From Musa acuminata AAA Group (taxonomy: Eukaryota > Streptophyta > Magnoliopsida > Zingiberales > Musaceae): a stretch of 64,000 bases of DNA. The position numbers and the translations under genes were made by a program. Location: assembly GCF_036884655.1 (NCBI RefSeq), contig NC_088331.1, forward strand, positions 20,572,001 to 20,636,000. The letters are read 5' to 3'. This document shows positions 1 to 11,280 of this stretch, one piece after another. Positions within the stretch are counted from its first letter, which is position 1; each line of letters starts with the position of its first letter. The notes beneath the pieces were generated by a model. It had not been told where the DNA came from. It did not search any database and worked only from the letters and a program-made list of their open reading frames with translations.

Positions 1-1574
1 TTGTTTCTTCTCTTTGGAAATCGATTTCGTCAAACACTCTTACTTCAGTTAAGATTTACATTATTACCTTAAATTTCTGTATACTTTTGTCCTTTATTTA
101 TTTGTACATCTGCAGCTATCATCTAAAGTTCATGTTTGCATCGTAATGATTCGGCACATGCATCCCATTGTTCCGCATTTGCTTTCGATATGTGCCTCTT
201 CCAGTTTCATTTCGTTGGCCATTGAATTCACCTAACTTTCTTATTTCAATTGAGCTATATGTGATTTCTTGAAATCCTTGTATGCTCTTGCTTTTGCTTC
301 CTTTCAAATCTGAATACATTTGTGAAAGATTATGTTTGTATCGTATTGACTCAAAAGGCATATGTACATTTCATTATTCCGCATATGCTTCCAATATATG
401 CTAATTTCATTATTCATACTGTCCCTTTGTACTCTGGTGTTTGTGGGATAAATGTGAACCTTTGCCAGAAATGGTAAAGGGAGTTATGCTTAGAGCCCAC
501 GATGCTCTGCCGGCCTCCTATGACTTCACTCAGACATGGGTGGATGGAGCTCCCAGACGTGGGAGACTTATGTTTGTTGGTCATTCAGAAATGGATGGAC
601 CATATTATGTTATGATCTCACTTCATCTTCTATGTGTTTGATATGATATCTAAAGCTTTGGCTATGTTTCTATGCATGCTTTGGATAAGAATGAAATGAA
701 TGCATCGTCATGTGACATTTGAGCTTCTATTCATGTTTTGTTCTTTGATATATTTCTGAAATGTTATAAGTCTTTGTTATACCTTGAAAACTACCATATG
801 TCATCGATATGCTCCTTATGCCAATGATATGCTCCAATTACCTTTCCTCGATCGTATGAATAAAATGTGCTTCGAACAAAATGATATTATAATTCTGCAT
901 TCAAACAAAACATGCTACTGTTTCATCCTGTATCTCTGCTTTGTATTTTGATACCTCATTTGTTTGAAAACTGTCCTCTTTGCTATAGATATGTTAGTCA
1001 TTTGTTGAGCTTTATATGCTCACCCCGTTGCTATATAAATTTTTCAGAATAGCTTATCGCTCACTAAAATGTGTAAATTGGGTTGAGGCAATGGAAGACT
1101 AGAAGATTTTGGGGCAAATATTTTGTACTTGATAGGTTGATGTTGTATAAGTTCTTTTTGGGTGTAATGAAATATCAATGACAAATCTACATTGATGTAT
1201 CTTGTAAATATTTGATAAGTACCTCTTATGTCAAGATTTTTGGAAATGTTAAGTCTAAACTGTGTACTGATATAAACATGTAGTACATGTTGGTTTTGTG
1301 ATTACATTAATTACCGCGCTTATGGATTTATGATATAGTTATGGTTTAGTTAAGTTGCTTTTGGATTTTAAGAATCATCTAGTGACATGATGTATGATTA
1401 TAGACTGCATAGATTTTGTGAATTGTGGATTATAGAGGTGAATGACTTGAATGTTTTTTTCTTAGTGACCTCAAAGGTGTGATTGGATCCTGGATTGTTT
1501 GTTGAATTAAATATTTTCAATCTTGAATTAGGTTCACACCTCCTAAAAGAGAACTAAATTCAGGGGGGGCGTGA
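1..1574. other. Unclassified AT-rich DNA
   Basis: No confident gene. Two related stretches (about 130-200 and 328-405) share words such as TTCCGCAT and ATATGC, so part of this is an old internal duplication. Related ATATGCTCC words recur near 800-830. The stretch ends in a G-rich run at 1562-1569 followed by GTGACAG, which resembles the polypurine tract and LTR start of an LTR retrotransposon, and then breaks abruptly into the reverse-transcriptase remnant of element H. It may be the 3' region of a decayed Gypsy-like element, but no protein domain supports this. Confidence 0.35.
441..641 (+). other. Possible exon of an unrecognised gene
   Basis: An open frame of 66 codons with higher GC and more codon-like composition than its surroundings. 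It contains the residues ASYDFTQTWVDGAPRRGRL. There is no ATG at its 5' end. The stretch from about 361 to 473 is almost free of AG and pyrimidine-rich, ending in CCAG at 471-474, so an acceptor there could open an exon at 475 in the same frame. No convincing donor was found at the 3' side before the stop at 639-641. I do not recognise the family. It could be a gene remnant, a captured exon or chance. Confidence 0.25.
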
Positions 1575-1599
1575 CAGTTTCTAACCACTATACCGCATT

Positions 1600-3405
1600 C
1601 ATCTTACTTGTTTCTAAAGACCCATTTAGTACCAATGATTAAATGGTCACTAGGTCTAGGAACAAGCTTCCATACCTTATTCCTCTCAAATTGGTTTAAT
1701 TCCTCTTGCATTGCAATAACCCATGAATCATCTTTCAAGGCTTTGTCAATGCATTTAGGTTCAATTTGAGAAAGGAAGGCGGTGTTAGCACAAAAATTCT
1801 TGAAGGAAGAACGAGTTTAAACCGCTTTTGATGTATCTCCTATAATTAGCTCCTTTGGATGAGCATCTACATACTTCCATTCCTTGGGTAAGGAAATTTT
1901 GGAAGAAGATGCATCTAATTTGCTATTTTGAGGAGGAGATTCATTTAAATTCAAAATATCAAAACCAAGATCATCATCAAAATTATTTTTCTTTAACTCA
2001 AAATTTTCATTAAAAACTACATGAATAGACTCTTCTATAACTAACGTTCTTTTGTTAAAAACACAAAAAACCTTAGAAACAAAAAAGTAACTAAGAAATA
2101 TATCTTTATCGGATTAGGATCAAATTTTCCTAAGGTATCCTTTTCATTCAAAATAAAGCATTTGCAACCAAAAACTTTAAAATAAGAAACATTTGGTTTT
2201 TGTTATTTCATAATTCATAAGGAGTTTTTGATAGAGATGGTCTTATTAGAACCCTATTCATGACATAGCAAGCTGTATTAACGGCTTCGGCCCAAAAATA
2301 CTTAGGTAGACTATATTCATTTAACATGGTTCTTGCCATTTCTTGTAAATTTCTATTTTTTCTTTCAACTTTCCTGTTTTGTTGAGGATTTCTCGGAGTT
2401 GAGAAGTTGTGATTATATCCATTGGATTCACAAAAACTTTATAAGTCACGGTTTTGAAATTCACCATTGTGATCATTCCGAATTGATGAAATCATGAAGC
2501 CTTTTTCGTTTTGAGTAAGTTTACAAAATTTAGAGAAACATTTGAAACAATCACTTTTGTAAGCCAAGAAATAGGTCCAAGTGTATCTACTATAGTCATC
2601 TACAATTACGAAGGTATATTTGCTTCCTCCAAGACTCGTTGTGTCAATTAGTCCAAGTAAGTCTAAATGGATCAATTGCAATAGTCTAGTGGTGCTAATT
2701 TGATTTTTTTGTTTGAAACTAGTTTTTATTTGTTTTCCTAGTTGACAAGAATCACACACTTTGTCCTTAACAAACTTCATATTGGGAATCCCTTGTACTA
2801 ACTCTCTAGATGAAATCTTAGATATTAGTTTCATACTTGCATGGCCTAGTGGTGCTAATTTGATTTTTTGGTTTGAAACTAGTTTTTATTTGTTTTCCTA
2901 GTTGACAAGAATCACACACTTTGTCCTTAACAAACTTCATATTGGGAATCCCTCGTACTAACTCTCTAGATGAAATCTTAGATATTAGTTTCATACTTGC
3001 ATGGCCTAATTTCCTATGCCAAAGCCAAGCATCATAATTTAAAACGGAAAAGCACATTTCATTATTAAGTTCATCAAGGTTGATGGTGTAGACATTATTT
3101 TGTTTTAAGGCAATCATTGATATGTTATTGTTTGATTTTTCAATAATGCACATATAAGATTCAAATCTAACGATGTAACCTTTATCGCATAATTGACTAA
3201 TACTTAAGATATTATATTTCAATCCATCAACTAGCAACACATCATCAATTGAAAAACTTGATTTGTTACCTATGGTTCCCTTGCCAATGATTTTACCTTT
3301 GTTGTTGTCTCCGAAGGTGACATACCCTTCTTCTTTGCTAGTGAGCATAGAGAAATGAGATGGATCTCCGGTCATATGCCTTGAGCATCCACTATCAAGA
3401 TACAA
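1600..3405 (-). pseudogene. Element H pol remnant: protease, integrase, start of RT
   Basis: From the high-coordinate end, the protease motif DSGCSRHMTGD lies near 3360-3400, followed by a long open stretch through the GAG-pre-integrase motif (LWHRKLGHASMK) near 2990-3030. A 160-bp tandem duplication then shifts the frame. The integrase core resumes at 2439-2700 with VDDYSRYTW and IRNDHNGEF, giving the first two catalytic Asp positions. Below 2439 the catalytic-Glu region (NPQQN...ERKNR) and downstream integrase can be read only in shifted frames. The remnant ends at the first conserved block of the copia-type RT (RVT_2), around 1600-1740, without the YVDD active site. Such a polyprotein would process, reverse-transcribe and integrate the element; this copy cannot. 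Confidence 0.8.
2686..3005. repeat. 160-bp tandem duplication inside element H integrase
   Basis: The block starting CTAGTGGTGCTAATT at 2686 recurs at 2846, giving two adjacent copies of about 160 bp with very few differences (a T/G near the T-run and a T/C in CCTTGTACT versus CCTCGTACT). Because 160 is not a multiple of three, it breaks the pol reading frame. That explains why the same residues (KDKVCDSCQLGKQIKTSF) are encoded twice in overlapping open frames. Confidence 0.9.
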
Positions 3406-3432
3406 TCTCTTGCTCCTAGCATGTGAGTTTAT

Positions 3433-4790
3433 CTACAAAAGAGGATGGTTTTTATGTACCCATTTGATTTTGGGTGCCTCAAAAATTGATATACTAATTT
3501 TATTATTCATCATTAAATTATTGTTTGCAAGGATCATGTCCAAGCCTTTGCTACCGACCTTAAACTTGTTTAAGGCCTCTTTAAGTAGCAAATTCTCATT
3601 TTTTATTGCTTCTAAGTGTTCACACTTAGAGCATGGAAGAGTTTGAAGATTATTAAGCTTATTTGGTAGTAAGGCATGCTCTTTCTTTAATAAATTGAAC
3701 TTCTTACTAATAGTTCTACACTCATCAAATAATTCGTGAAAAACGATAGAAAGTTCATCGAAAGATAAATCTTCATTAATTAAATCACATACCTCTCCTC
3801 CTAAAGCCATTAGTGTGAAGTTTGCCTCATCTTTGTTGTTATCTTTTTCATTCTCCGAATCACTTGAGTAATCCCAAGTCGCTTTCAAAGATTTCTTCTT
3901 CTTCGGTTGCTTCTTCTTGGCTTAGGGGCATTCATTTTTGAAGTGCCTCGGCTTCTTACATTCATATCATATTACTTGGTCCTTTTTATGTTCAAGTTTA
4001 TTTTTGGTATCATTTTTAAATTTATTCTTTCTTATAATTTTTTTAAATTTTCGAGTTAAAAGTGCAATGTCATCGTCACTGTCCTCATCACTTGATGTTC
4101 CTTTCAAGTGGCCTTCTTGTGTTCTAAGTATCATATCCTTCCTGTTCTTTGGAAGGGGGTTTTCAAGCTCTTTATGAGCATGGCACGTCATTTCGTAGGT
4201 CATAAGAGACCCAATAAGTTCTTCGAGAGGAAATATTTTAAGGTCTTTGGCCTCTTGAATGACCGTAACTTTTGGATCCCAACTCTTTGGAAGGGATCTT
4301 AAAATTTTAGTTACTAGTTCAAAGTTAGAAAATACTTTACCAAGAGCTTTGAGTCCATTAATGACATCCGTGAAACGGGTGTACATGTCTCCAATGGACT
4401 CACTTGGTTTCATCTGAAAAAGTTCATAAGAATGCACAAGAATATTGATTTTGGACTCTTTCACTCGGTTAGTGCCTTTACGAGTGACCTCAAGAGTTCT
4501 CCAAATATCAAAAGCCGAATCGCAAATTGAAACGCGATTAAATTTATTTTTGTCAAGTGCACAAAACAAGACATTCATAGCCTTTGCGTTTAAAGCAAAA
4601 ACCTTCTTCTCCGATTCATCCCATTCGCTCATCGGAAGAGAAGATTTTTTTAAATCCATTTTCGATAATATTCCAAAGCTCAAAATCTATGGAAATAAGG
4701 AAGATCCTCATACGAGTCTTCCAATATGTGTAATCCGACCCATTGAACATAGGCGGACGTGTAATAGAGTAACCCTCTTGTATGCCAGAG
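3433..4790 (-). pseudogene. Element H gag remnant
   Basis: UBN2-type Sirevirus gag. The open part at 4683-3967 carries the family signatures ALNAKAMNVLFCALDKNKF, MKPSESIGDMYTRFTDV and EELIGSLMTYEMTC, followed by an acidic SSDEDSDDD stretch and a basic KNKFKNDTKNK stretch. The N-terminal part up to the expected start is in another frame. At about 3905-3975 the CCHC zinc knuckle reads YECKKPRHFKNEC but its first Cys codon is a stop (TGA), and a second stop follows the knuckle. The remainder (3888-3433) is the coiled-coil-like C-terminal gag region with LSFDELSIVFHELFDECRT. Gag would form the virus-like particle and bind element RNA. Confidence 0.85.
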
Positions 4791-4836
4791 TAAGCTATCT
4801 CTCTTGGGTATTAAACCAAATATAAGAGTAAGCCTT

Positions 4837-4848
4837 GCTCTGATACAA
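4837..4848 (-). other. Primer-binding site of element H
   Basis: Minus strand reads TTGTATCAGAGC, one mismatch from TGGTATCAGAGC, the complement of the 3' end of plant initiator tRNA-Met. It lies directly inside the 5' LTR as expected for first-strand priming. Confidence 0.8.
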
Positions 4849-4850
4849 AT

Positions 4851-6161
4851 TATTAAGATCGGAGCGTCGCTAAGAGGGGGGGTGAATTAGTGCAACGGAT
4901 TAAAACTTATAAGTTTGAAAATGAATTCGTAAATGCGAGGAGATTTTGATTCGATAGTAACTTGAGTAAAGTGAGAAGATGAAAATGAAAGCTTGCTGTA
5001 GTGTGAATAACAATTTCAGAAAGGTAAGTACTCACACATTCAAGGAACACACCGATTTAAAGTGGTTCGGTCAAATGACCTACATCCAATTGTGAAGCCT
5101 TCTTCGATGAGGCCCCCAACTTCCACTAGTAAATCACTTTGAAGAGGAAGGACAAATACCCCTCTTACAACCTTTTACACGTGGTTCACACTCTTACAAA
5201 TTTTCAATGAAAAGAAAGGAGGTGAACACTCAAGCAATTGAAAATAATGCTTGCTAAAGACTTTACTAAGGCTTTTATCTCAATCTATTTCTTCTCAAAA
5301 AGTTGTATTCTCTATTGAGAATTGAGGGGTATTTATAGGCCCTAAGAGGATTCAAATTTGGGCTCCAAATTTGATTTACTTTTGGGTTTCCTAGTGCTGG
5401 CAGTGCCACTGCCTATTAGTGTTTGACACTGATAGTGTATCGGCGGTGCCACCGTCGGACCTCTCGGGTGCTGGCCGATGCCACCGTCGGATGTCTCGAG
5501 TGCTAGGCGGTGCCACCGCCTAGTCCGGCGGTACCATCGCCCGATCCTTCGAGTTCTCGGTGGTGCCACCGCCCAATCCGACGGTTCCACCGCCCGACCT
5601 TACGGGTCACTGGTTGGGCTTCAGATCTGGCCCAAACCAAGTCATATTCGGGCCCAATTGGCCCCTAACCAGGATATAGGATTATCTCTTAATCCTAACC
5701 CTAATTACATGTAAACTACGCAGCTGAAAACATAGTCCTAAGCAAGTTTTTAACCGACAAACGTCGAGTTTCCTGCCGACAAGCTTTCCGGCGATCTTCC
5801 AACGGACTTCCGATATACCCTCGGATTTCTTCCAGCGGACTCCCAGCAGGCTCCCGATCTTGTCGCGAGTTCAGCGAGTAGCCAAGCCTTCTCGGTGATC
5901 TCTGCAAACCTCCGACGATCTCTTCGACAGACTTTTGAAAACTTCGACAAGTCGTCGATTTCTTCTCGGTTAGTTCCGGCAGCATCTCCAACGAATCTTC
6001 GGACTTTCGACGGACTCTTGAACACCCATCGAACTTGATTCCGATAGACTTGCTTTATATCTTCAAGTTATCGTAGTTAATCCTGCACACTTAACTCAAT
6101 AATATGGATTAGATCAATGAACCCATCAATTGATTTCATCATCAAAATATGAGATTCAATA
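4851..6161 (-). repeat. 5' LTR of element H
   Basis: Plus-strand edges read TATTAAGATC...GAGATTCAATA; the family consensus edges are TGTTAGGATC and GATTCAACA, so both terminal dinucleotides have decayed. It contains the G-tract next to the LTR 3' end (4874-4880), a minus-strand TATA box (TATTTATA on the plus strand at 5330-5337), and GGTGCCACCGCC-type palindromes at about 5450-5600. Length is 1311 bp. Confidence 0.85.
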
Positions 6162-6554
6162 GGAATACTTGTAAAAGAGTGACTTATAAGAGTTATCTCC
6201 TAAACCCGTGAAAAAGAGAAAGTGTTATAAGAATGTGTTGGTCTTTGCATATTAAAGGATGACCGTTAGTGGATGCCGGTGGTTTTGATGGAAGAGGAAT
6301 CAATGGGGTGAAACGACGACTGAACCACTATAAAATCTGGTTTGCATTTATGTTTTGCTATTTTACATTTATTATAAACTGCCATACTTCCTAATTACTT
6401 TAGCTACACACTCTTACGAATATGTTTCAAGTTAACATCATTTCTGAAATCGAGTTTTATCCCACGAAGATTCTCAAACTAATGTGTTTTATCTGCTGGA
6501 CTAATTCATCTCCCCACCCCCCACCCCCCTCTTAGTGCTGACTCATTCCTAACA
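6162..6554 (+). repeat. 3' end of a plus-strand Sirevirus LTR (element I)
   Basis: Matches the downstream half of the plus-strand LTRs of D and F: the words CTCCTAAACCCG, GAACCACTATAAAATCTGG, a C-rich tract at 6514-6532 and the terminal CCTAACA ending at 6554. The left half was lost or displaced by element H. Its right edge cuts the pre-integrase motif of element C in mid-codon run (NDETWL), so it is the right end of an element that inserted into C. Confidence 0.75.
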
Positions 6555-8311
6555 AAAGCCATGTTTCATCATTCAAAATCGAAAAATAACTTACATCATG
6601 AAAATCATCAAGATCAATAATATAAATATTCTCACTTCTTAAAGCTATCACAGATTTATTCTTATTTGGTATTTCTATGATGCAAGCATAAGATTCAAAT
6701 TTAACATTATATCTCTTATCACAAAATTGTCTAATGCTTATTAAGTCATGTTTCAAACTATCTACTCAAAGCACATCTTCAATCAAGAGATTCGATTTGT
6801 TATCAATATTTCTAATGTCAATGATTTTTCCTTTATTGTTATCTCCAAAGCTAACATATCTTCTATCTCAACTAGTGAGCTTTGAAAATTTTATAGGATC
6901 TCCTGTCATCTACTATTAAGATATTATCTTTTGCTCCTAACTCTTATTTGAAAATATACCTACAAGAAAGAGATGTTTGTTTTTGGTATCCATTTAACTT
7001 TAGGTCTTTTGTGGTTAGATTTATCTTTTTTATCTTTTATCTTTATATCATTTATAGTTTCTTTAGAAACCCAAACTAATTTATCATGACTATATTTCTT
7101 AAGACTAAATGTGCAAGTAAAGTGATCGAAGTTTTCTAAAAAGTTATATTTAACTTCATGAGGAATATGTAGTGTGGGCCCTTATATAAATTTATTTGGT
7201 TTTTGATTTGTGCTATTACTTATGAAACCAATATCTTTCTTTCTAAATCCACAATCTTATTTAGCAAAAATCATATTAAGTAATTTGTTTCTACTTTTAA
7301 ATTTGCGTAATGTTTGTTATAGTAACATGTTATCCTTTTAAAGTGATTCTATTACATCATTACTATCAATAGACTCCTTTAAGCAATATTATAATTTCTT
7401 ATTTATGACAAGTAAGTCATTCTTTATATTTTTCAATGTTGTAATTTTAGTAATTTTTTAACTAACTCATTTTTAAATTTAAGTCTAGATAATTCTAAAT
7501 CTTTACATTTAGTGCAAGAAGTAGAAAATGTTGACATATAATTGTTATATTTATTTTTTTAATATATTAAATTCATTAGTAAGTGAAACATGATCTTTTT
7601 TTAGTAAATTATATTTTTTATTAATCTTTTCAAATTCATTATATAAATTATGAAATACTTCAAGTAATTCATTATATGAGAAAAAAGTTTCGAGAGAGTC
7701 AAATATCTTATTATTGAAAGCCATTAAGGTATAATTTGTCACTTCTTTATTAGTTTGCTCTTCCACTTTCGACTCACTTGATTCATCTCATGTTGATTTG
7801 TGTGCTTTCTTCTTCTTTTGGGTTGATAACTTCTTTTTCAATTGAAGATACTTATTTTTGAAGTGTCTCGGTTTTTTACACTCATAACATTTGATTGTAT
7901 CTTTCTTCAACTTACTTTTATTGTTACCTTCTCTTCTTGTAAGATTTATCCTATTTCTCCTCATAAAAATTTTGAATCTTTTTGTAAGAAGTACCATATC
8001 TTCGTCATTATCACTTGAACTTTCACTCAAATAATCTTCTTTAGATTTAAGGGTAGTATTCATCCTTTTCTTTAGAATGTTTTTATCTTCTTCATCATAT
8101 GCTTTGCATATCATTTCATAAGTCATTAAAGATTCTATGAGTTCTTCAAGAGAAAGGTTATTCAAGTCTTTAGCTTCTTGTATTGTCATTACTTTTAGAT
8201 CCTAATTTTTAAGAAGAGACCTTATGATCTTACACATCAATTCAAGATTAATATAAGTTTTACTAAGTGCTTTTAATCCATTGATAATATCCATAAAATG
8301 AGTGCATATAT
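6555..8311 (-). pseudogene. Element C interior, left half: gag to pre-integrase
   Basis: Minus-strand Sirevirus interior, badly decayed. Gag fragments at 8189-7788 contain EELIESLMTYEMICKAY, SSSDNDEDMVLLTKRF and the zinc-knuckle remnant CYECKKPRHFKNKY, in which the last Cys is Tyr. A C-terminal gag piece lies at 7766-7551. The pre-integrase segment at 6756-6555 (SIRQFCDKRYNVKFES, ending NDETWL) is cut by the LTR of element I. The 5' end of this same gag is found 15.5 kb to the right at 23841-24300, separated by insertion of element A. Stops and small deletions are frequent. Confidence 0.8.
8305..8309. repeat. Left target-site duplication of element A (CATAT)
   Basis: CATAT lies two bases (AT) outside the left LTR edge and is repeated exactly at 23841-23845 directly after the right LTR. 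Joining the flanks with one CATAT restores the element C gag reading (IGDMHT on the minus strand), which shows that A inserted into C. The extra AT is probably later slippage. Confidence 0.75.
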
Positions 8312-9615
8312 TGTTGAATCTCGGATTTTGATGATAAAATCAATTATAAATTGTTTGATCTAATCTATATGTTGAAAAAAGTATGCAGGATTAACTACGA
8401 TAGCTGTAAGACATAAAACAAGGTTTATGCAGGAGTCAAGATCGAGATCTCATTGGGAGTTCGAGAGTTCAACAGAAGTCCAGACGTTCGTCGGAAGTTC
8501 TGCCGGAACCAACCGTGAACTCTAGGAGCTTGCCAAAGAAGCTTATCAAAACTCGCTAAGAAGATCATCGTAAAGTCCAGGAGCTTGCCGGGAGTCTACC
8601 GAAACATTGCCGAGAGTTCGTCGGATGTTCGCCGAAAGCTCGCCGGAAGAGCAATTGACACACCGGAACAAGCAGCACTGTAATCATGTCATAGTTATCG
8701 TAGTTAGAGCATAAATTAAGTTACGATTGGGAGGTGATCCCACTAACTTAATTAGGGGCCAACTGGGCCCTTAAAAGGGTTGAATTGGGCCGAATTGAGC
8801 ACCCAATTCAGCCTGTGAAAATATGGTCGGTGGTGGCACCGCTTGGAAGGCAGTGCACCATATTTTCTGGGCGATGGTACCACCCAGACTGAACGATGGT
8901 ACCACCGGCAGTAATGCTGCCAATGATGGTACTGCCCTTGTTCGACGATGGTACTGCCCAGTGTTAGATCAACGACGGTAGTACTGCACAGTAACCGACG
9001 GTGTTACCGCCAGTACCTCGGATTCTGGGGATGTGATACTTTTTGGCTCTAATTTTGAAGTCATTGGGTCCTATAAAAATCTCACCCTTTTTTGCATGAA
9101 AGGGCACGAAAGTATTGGCTTAATCTTAAATTCTTAAGTCATAAAAGTATTGTAAAAGTTAGAGTTCTCCTCCTCCATCTCTTAGCCTTGTAACCATCTA
9201 AGAAAGAGAAGTGAGACTTGTAAGGGTTGTCTCCTAAACCCGAAAAAACGAGAAAGTACTGTAAAGAGGTGTTCGATCTTCACCTATTGAAGGAAGGCCT
9301 TTAGTGGACGCTAGTGACCTCGTTGAAGGAGGAATCCGAAAGTGGATGTAAGTCACCTTGACCGAACCACTCTAAATTTTGATTTGCTTTTCATTTGTGC
9401 AATTTACTTTACTGTAAACCTCCTTAATCTTCTCTTGTACTTTTACGAAAGCTTTCAAATTTAACTTCTCTCCAAAATAGATTGAATCGAAACCATTTTC
9501 GTCAGAATCGATTTTAAACAAAATGAATAATTTTCTGAAATCGCGAAAGTTTTCCACTGTACTGATTCACACCCCCCCCCCACCCCCCCCCTTAGTGCCG
9601 CTCTTGATCCTAATA
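8312..9615 (+). repeat. 5' LTR of element A
   Basis: Starts TGTTGAATCTCGGATTTTG and ends GATCCTAATA (consensus CCTAACA). It has a TATA-like box TATAAAAA at 9072-9079, palindrome-rich GGTACCACC-type repeats at about 8825-9020, and a near-terminal C-tract (9570-9591) of the kind shared by all related LTRs here. Length 1304 bp. Confidence 0.9.
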
Positions 9616-9617
9616 AT

Positions 9618-9629
9618 TGGTATCAAAGC
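9618..9629 (+). other. Primer-binding site of element A
   Basis: TGGTATCAAAGC, one mismatch from the initiator-Met-tRNA complement, two bases after the 5' LTR. Confidence 0.85.
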
Positions 9630-9665
9630 AAGGTTCACTCTCATTTGGTTTTAAACCCAAGAGAG

Positions 9666-11256
9666 ATGGCATTTGCCGGCAACCTAGAGGGCTATTCAAT
9701 TATACGTCCACCCATGTTCCATGGGATGGATTACACATATTGGAATACTAGAATGAGGATCTTCCTAATTTCAATAGATTTTGAATTATGAAATATTATA
9801 GAAAATGGCTTTCAAAAGTCTTCTCTTCCAATGAACGATTGGAATGAGTTGGAGAAGAAGACTTTCAATTTAAACACAAAGGCTAAGAATACCTTATTTT
9901 GTGCATTAGATAAAAACGAGTTTAATCGAGTATCGATTTGTGAAACGGCTTTTGATATTTGGTACATACTCAAAGTGACTCATGAAGGCACTAATAGAGT
10001 GAATGAGTCAAAAATTAATCTTTTAGTATATTCTTATGAGTTGTTTCGAATGAAACCGAGTGAGACCATTGGAGACATGTACACCCGATTTACAGATGTC
10101 GTCAATGGTCTAAAAGGACTTGGTAAAAGTTTCTCGAATTTTGAACTTGTTAATAAAATTTTAAGACCCCTTCTAAAGAGTTGGGACCCTAAAGTAGCAG
10201 TCATTCAAGAGGCCAAAGATTTAAATAATTTTCCTCTCGAAGAACTAATTGGGTCACTAATGACCTATGAAATGATATATAAAGCTTATGAAGAGCTTGA
10301 TGATACCCTTCCAAAGAACAGGAAGGATATGGTACTGAGAACACAAGAAGACCACTTGAAAGAAAACTCAAGTGATGAGGACCTTGATGAAGATTTGGCA
10401 CTCTTAACAAAAAAATTCAAAAAATTTATTAAAAGAAATAAATTTAAAAATGACACTAAAAATAAATTTAAACCTAAGAAAGATCAAATAATTTGCTACG
10501 AATGCAAAAAAGCCAGGACATTACAAGAGCGAATGTCCCCTAGTCAAGAAGAGATAACCAAAGAAGAAGGCTCTTAAAGCAACATGGAATGATTTAAGTG
10601 CATCCGAAGAAGAGGAGGAGCCTACCATCACCGAGCAAGTTGCTCACTATGCACTAATGGCTATTAGAGATGAGGTAACAAGTTCATTAGACGTAAATTT
10701 ATCTTTTGATGAGCTTTTAAATGCATTTCATGAATTATTTGATGAATGTAGAACCTTGAGTAAAAAATATAACTTTTTAAAAAAGGAACATGCTTCTCTT
10801 ATTAGCGATTTTGATAGATTAAAAGTTGAGCATAATGATAGTCTAACTTCATGTACGAAATGTAATGAACTAGAATTACTTCAAAGAGAAAACTTGCTAC
10901 TTAAGAAAACCTTAGAAAAGTTTGAGGTTGGTAGTAAATCCTTGAATATGATCCTTGCCAACAAGGGTCACGTTCATAGAAAAGGCGGAATCAGATTTGT
11001 GAGTAGCTCTCACCAAACTCCAACCACCTTTGTTAAAGGCCCTACTTTGCATATTTCACCCCAAAAGAAATATAACTTTTGTTACAAATTTGGGCATGTA
11101 GTTTATCATTGTCCATTTAAGAAATGTAGTCCACACAAATTGATTTGGGTTCCTAAAAGAACCTCAAATGACTCAATGCAATATGATAAACTATGTAGAT
11201 TGATTTTTGAGGCACTCAAGGTCAAATGGGTACCTAAAAATCATCCTTTTTTGTAA
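9666..11256 (+). pseudogene. Element A gag
   Basis: Starts at ATG 9666 (MAFAGNLEGYSIIRPP) following the usual leader. A TGA at 9789-9791 replaces the conserved Trp of the ELWNIIENGF motif. The main block to 10577 contains LNTKAKNTLFCALDKNEF, MKPSETIGDMYTRFTDV and EELIGSLMTYEM (UBN2 domain), an acidic stretch, then the first half of a CCHC zinc knuckle (CYECKK). One extra A in the A-run at about 10505-10510 shifts the frame exactly inside the knuckle; the remainder (PGHYKSECP) is readable one frame over. The C-terminal block at 10657-11256 has a coiled-coil-like segment (LSFDELLNAFHELFDECRT) and a second, damaged knuckle (FCYKFGHVVYHCP). Two knuckles are usual for this lineage. Confidence 0.85.
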
Positions 11257-11280
11257 AAATATTTACCATCACAAGCTAGG

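Larger units (their letters stand above)
1575..6161 (-). mobile_element. Element H: truncated Sirevirus (Ty1/copia), minus strand
   Basis: Read on the minus strand the order is 5' LTR (6161-4851), primer-binding site, gag, protease, integrase and the first part of reverse transcriptase, which breaks off at about 1575. The 3' part and the 3' LTR are missing, so no target duplication can be tested on the left. Its right edge lies inside another LTR (6162-6554), so H inserted into that older LTR. Gag similarity to elements A, B and F and the primer site place it in the Sirevirus lineage. Several stops, a frameshifting tandem duplication and a mutated zinc knuckle make it non-functional. Confidence 0.85.
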
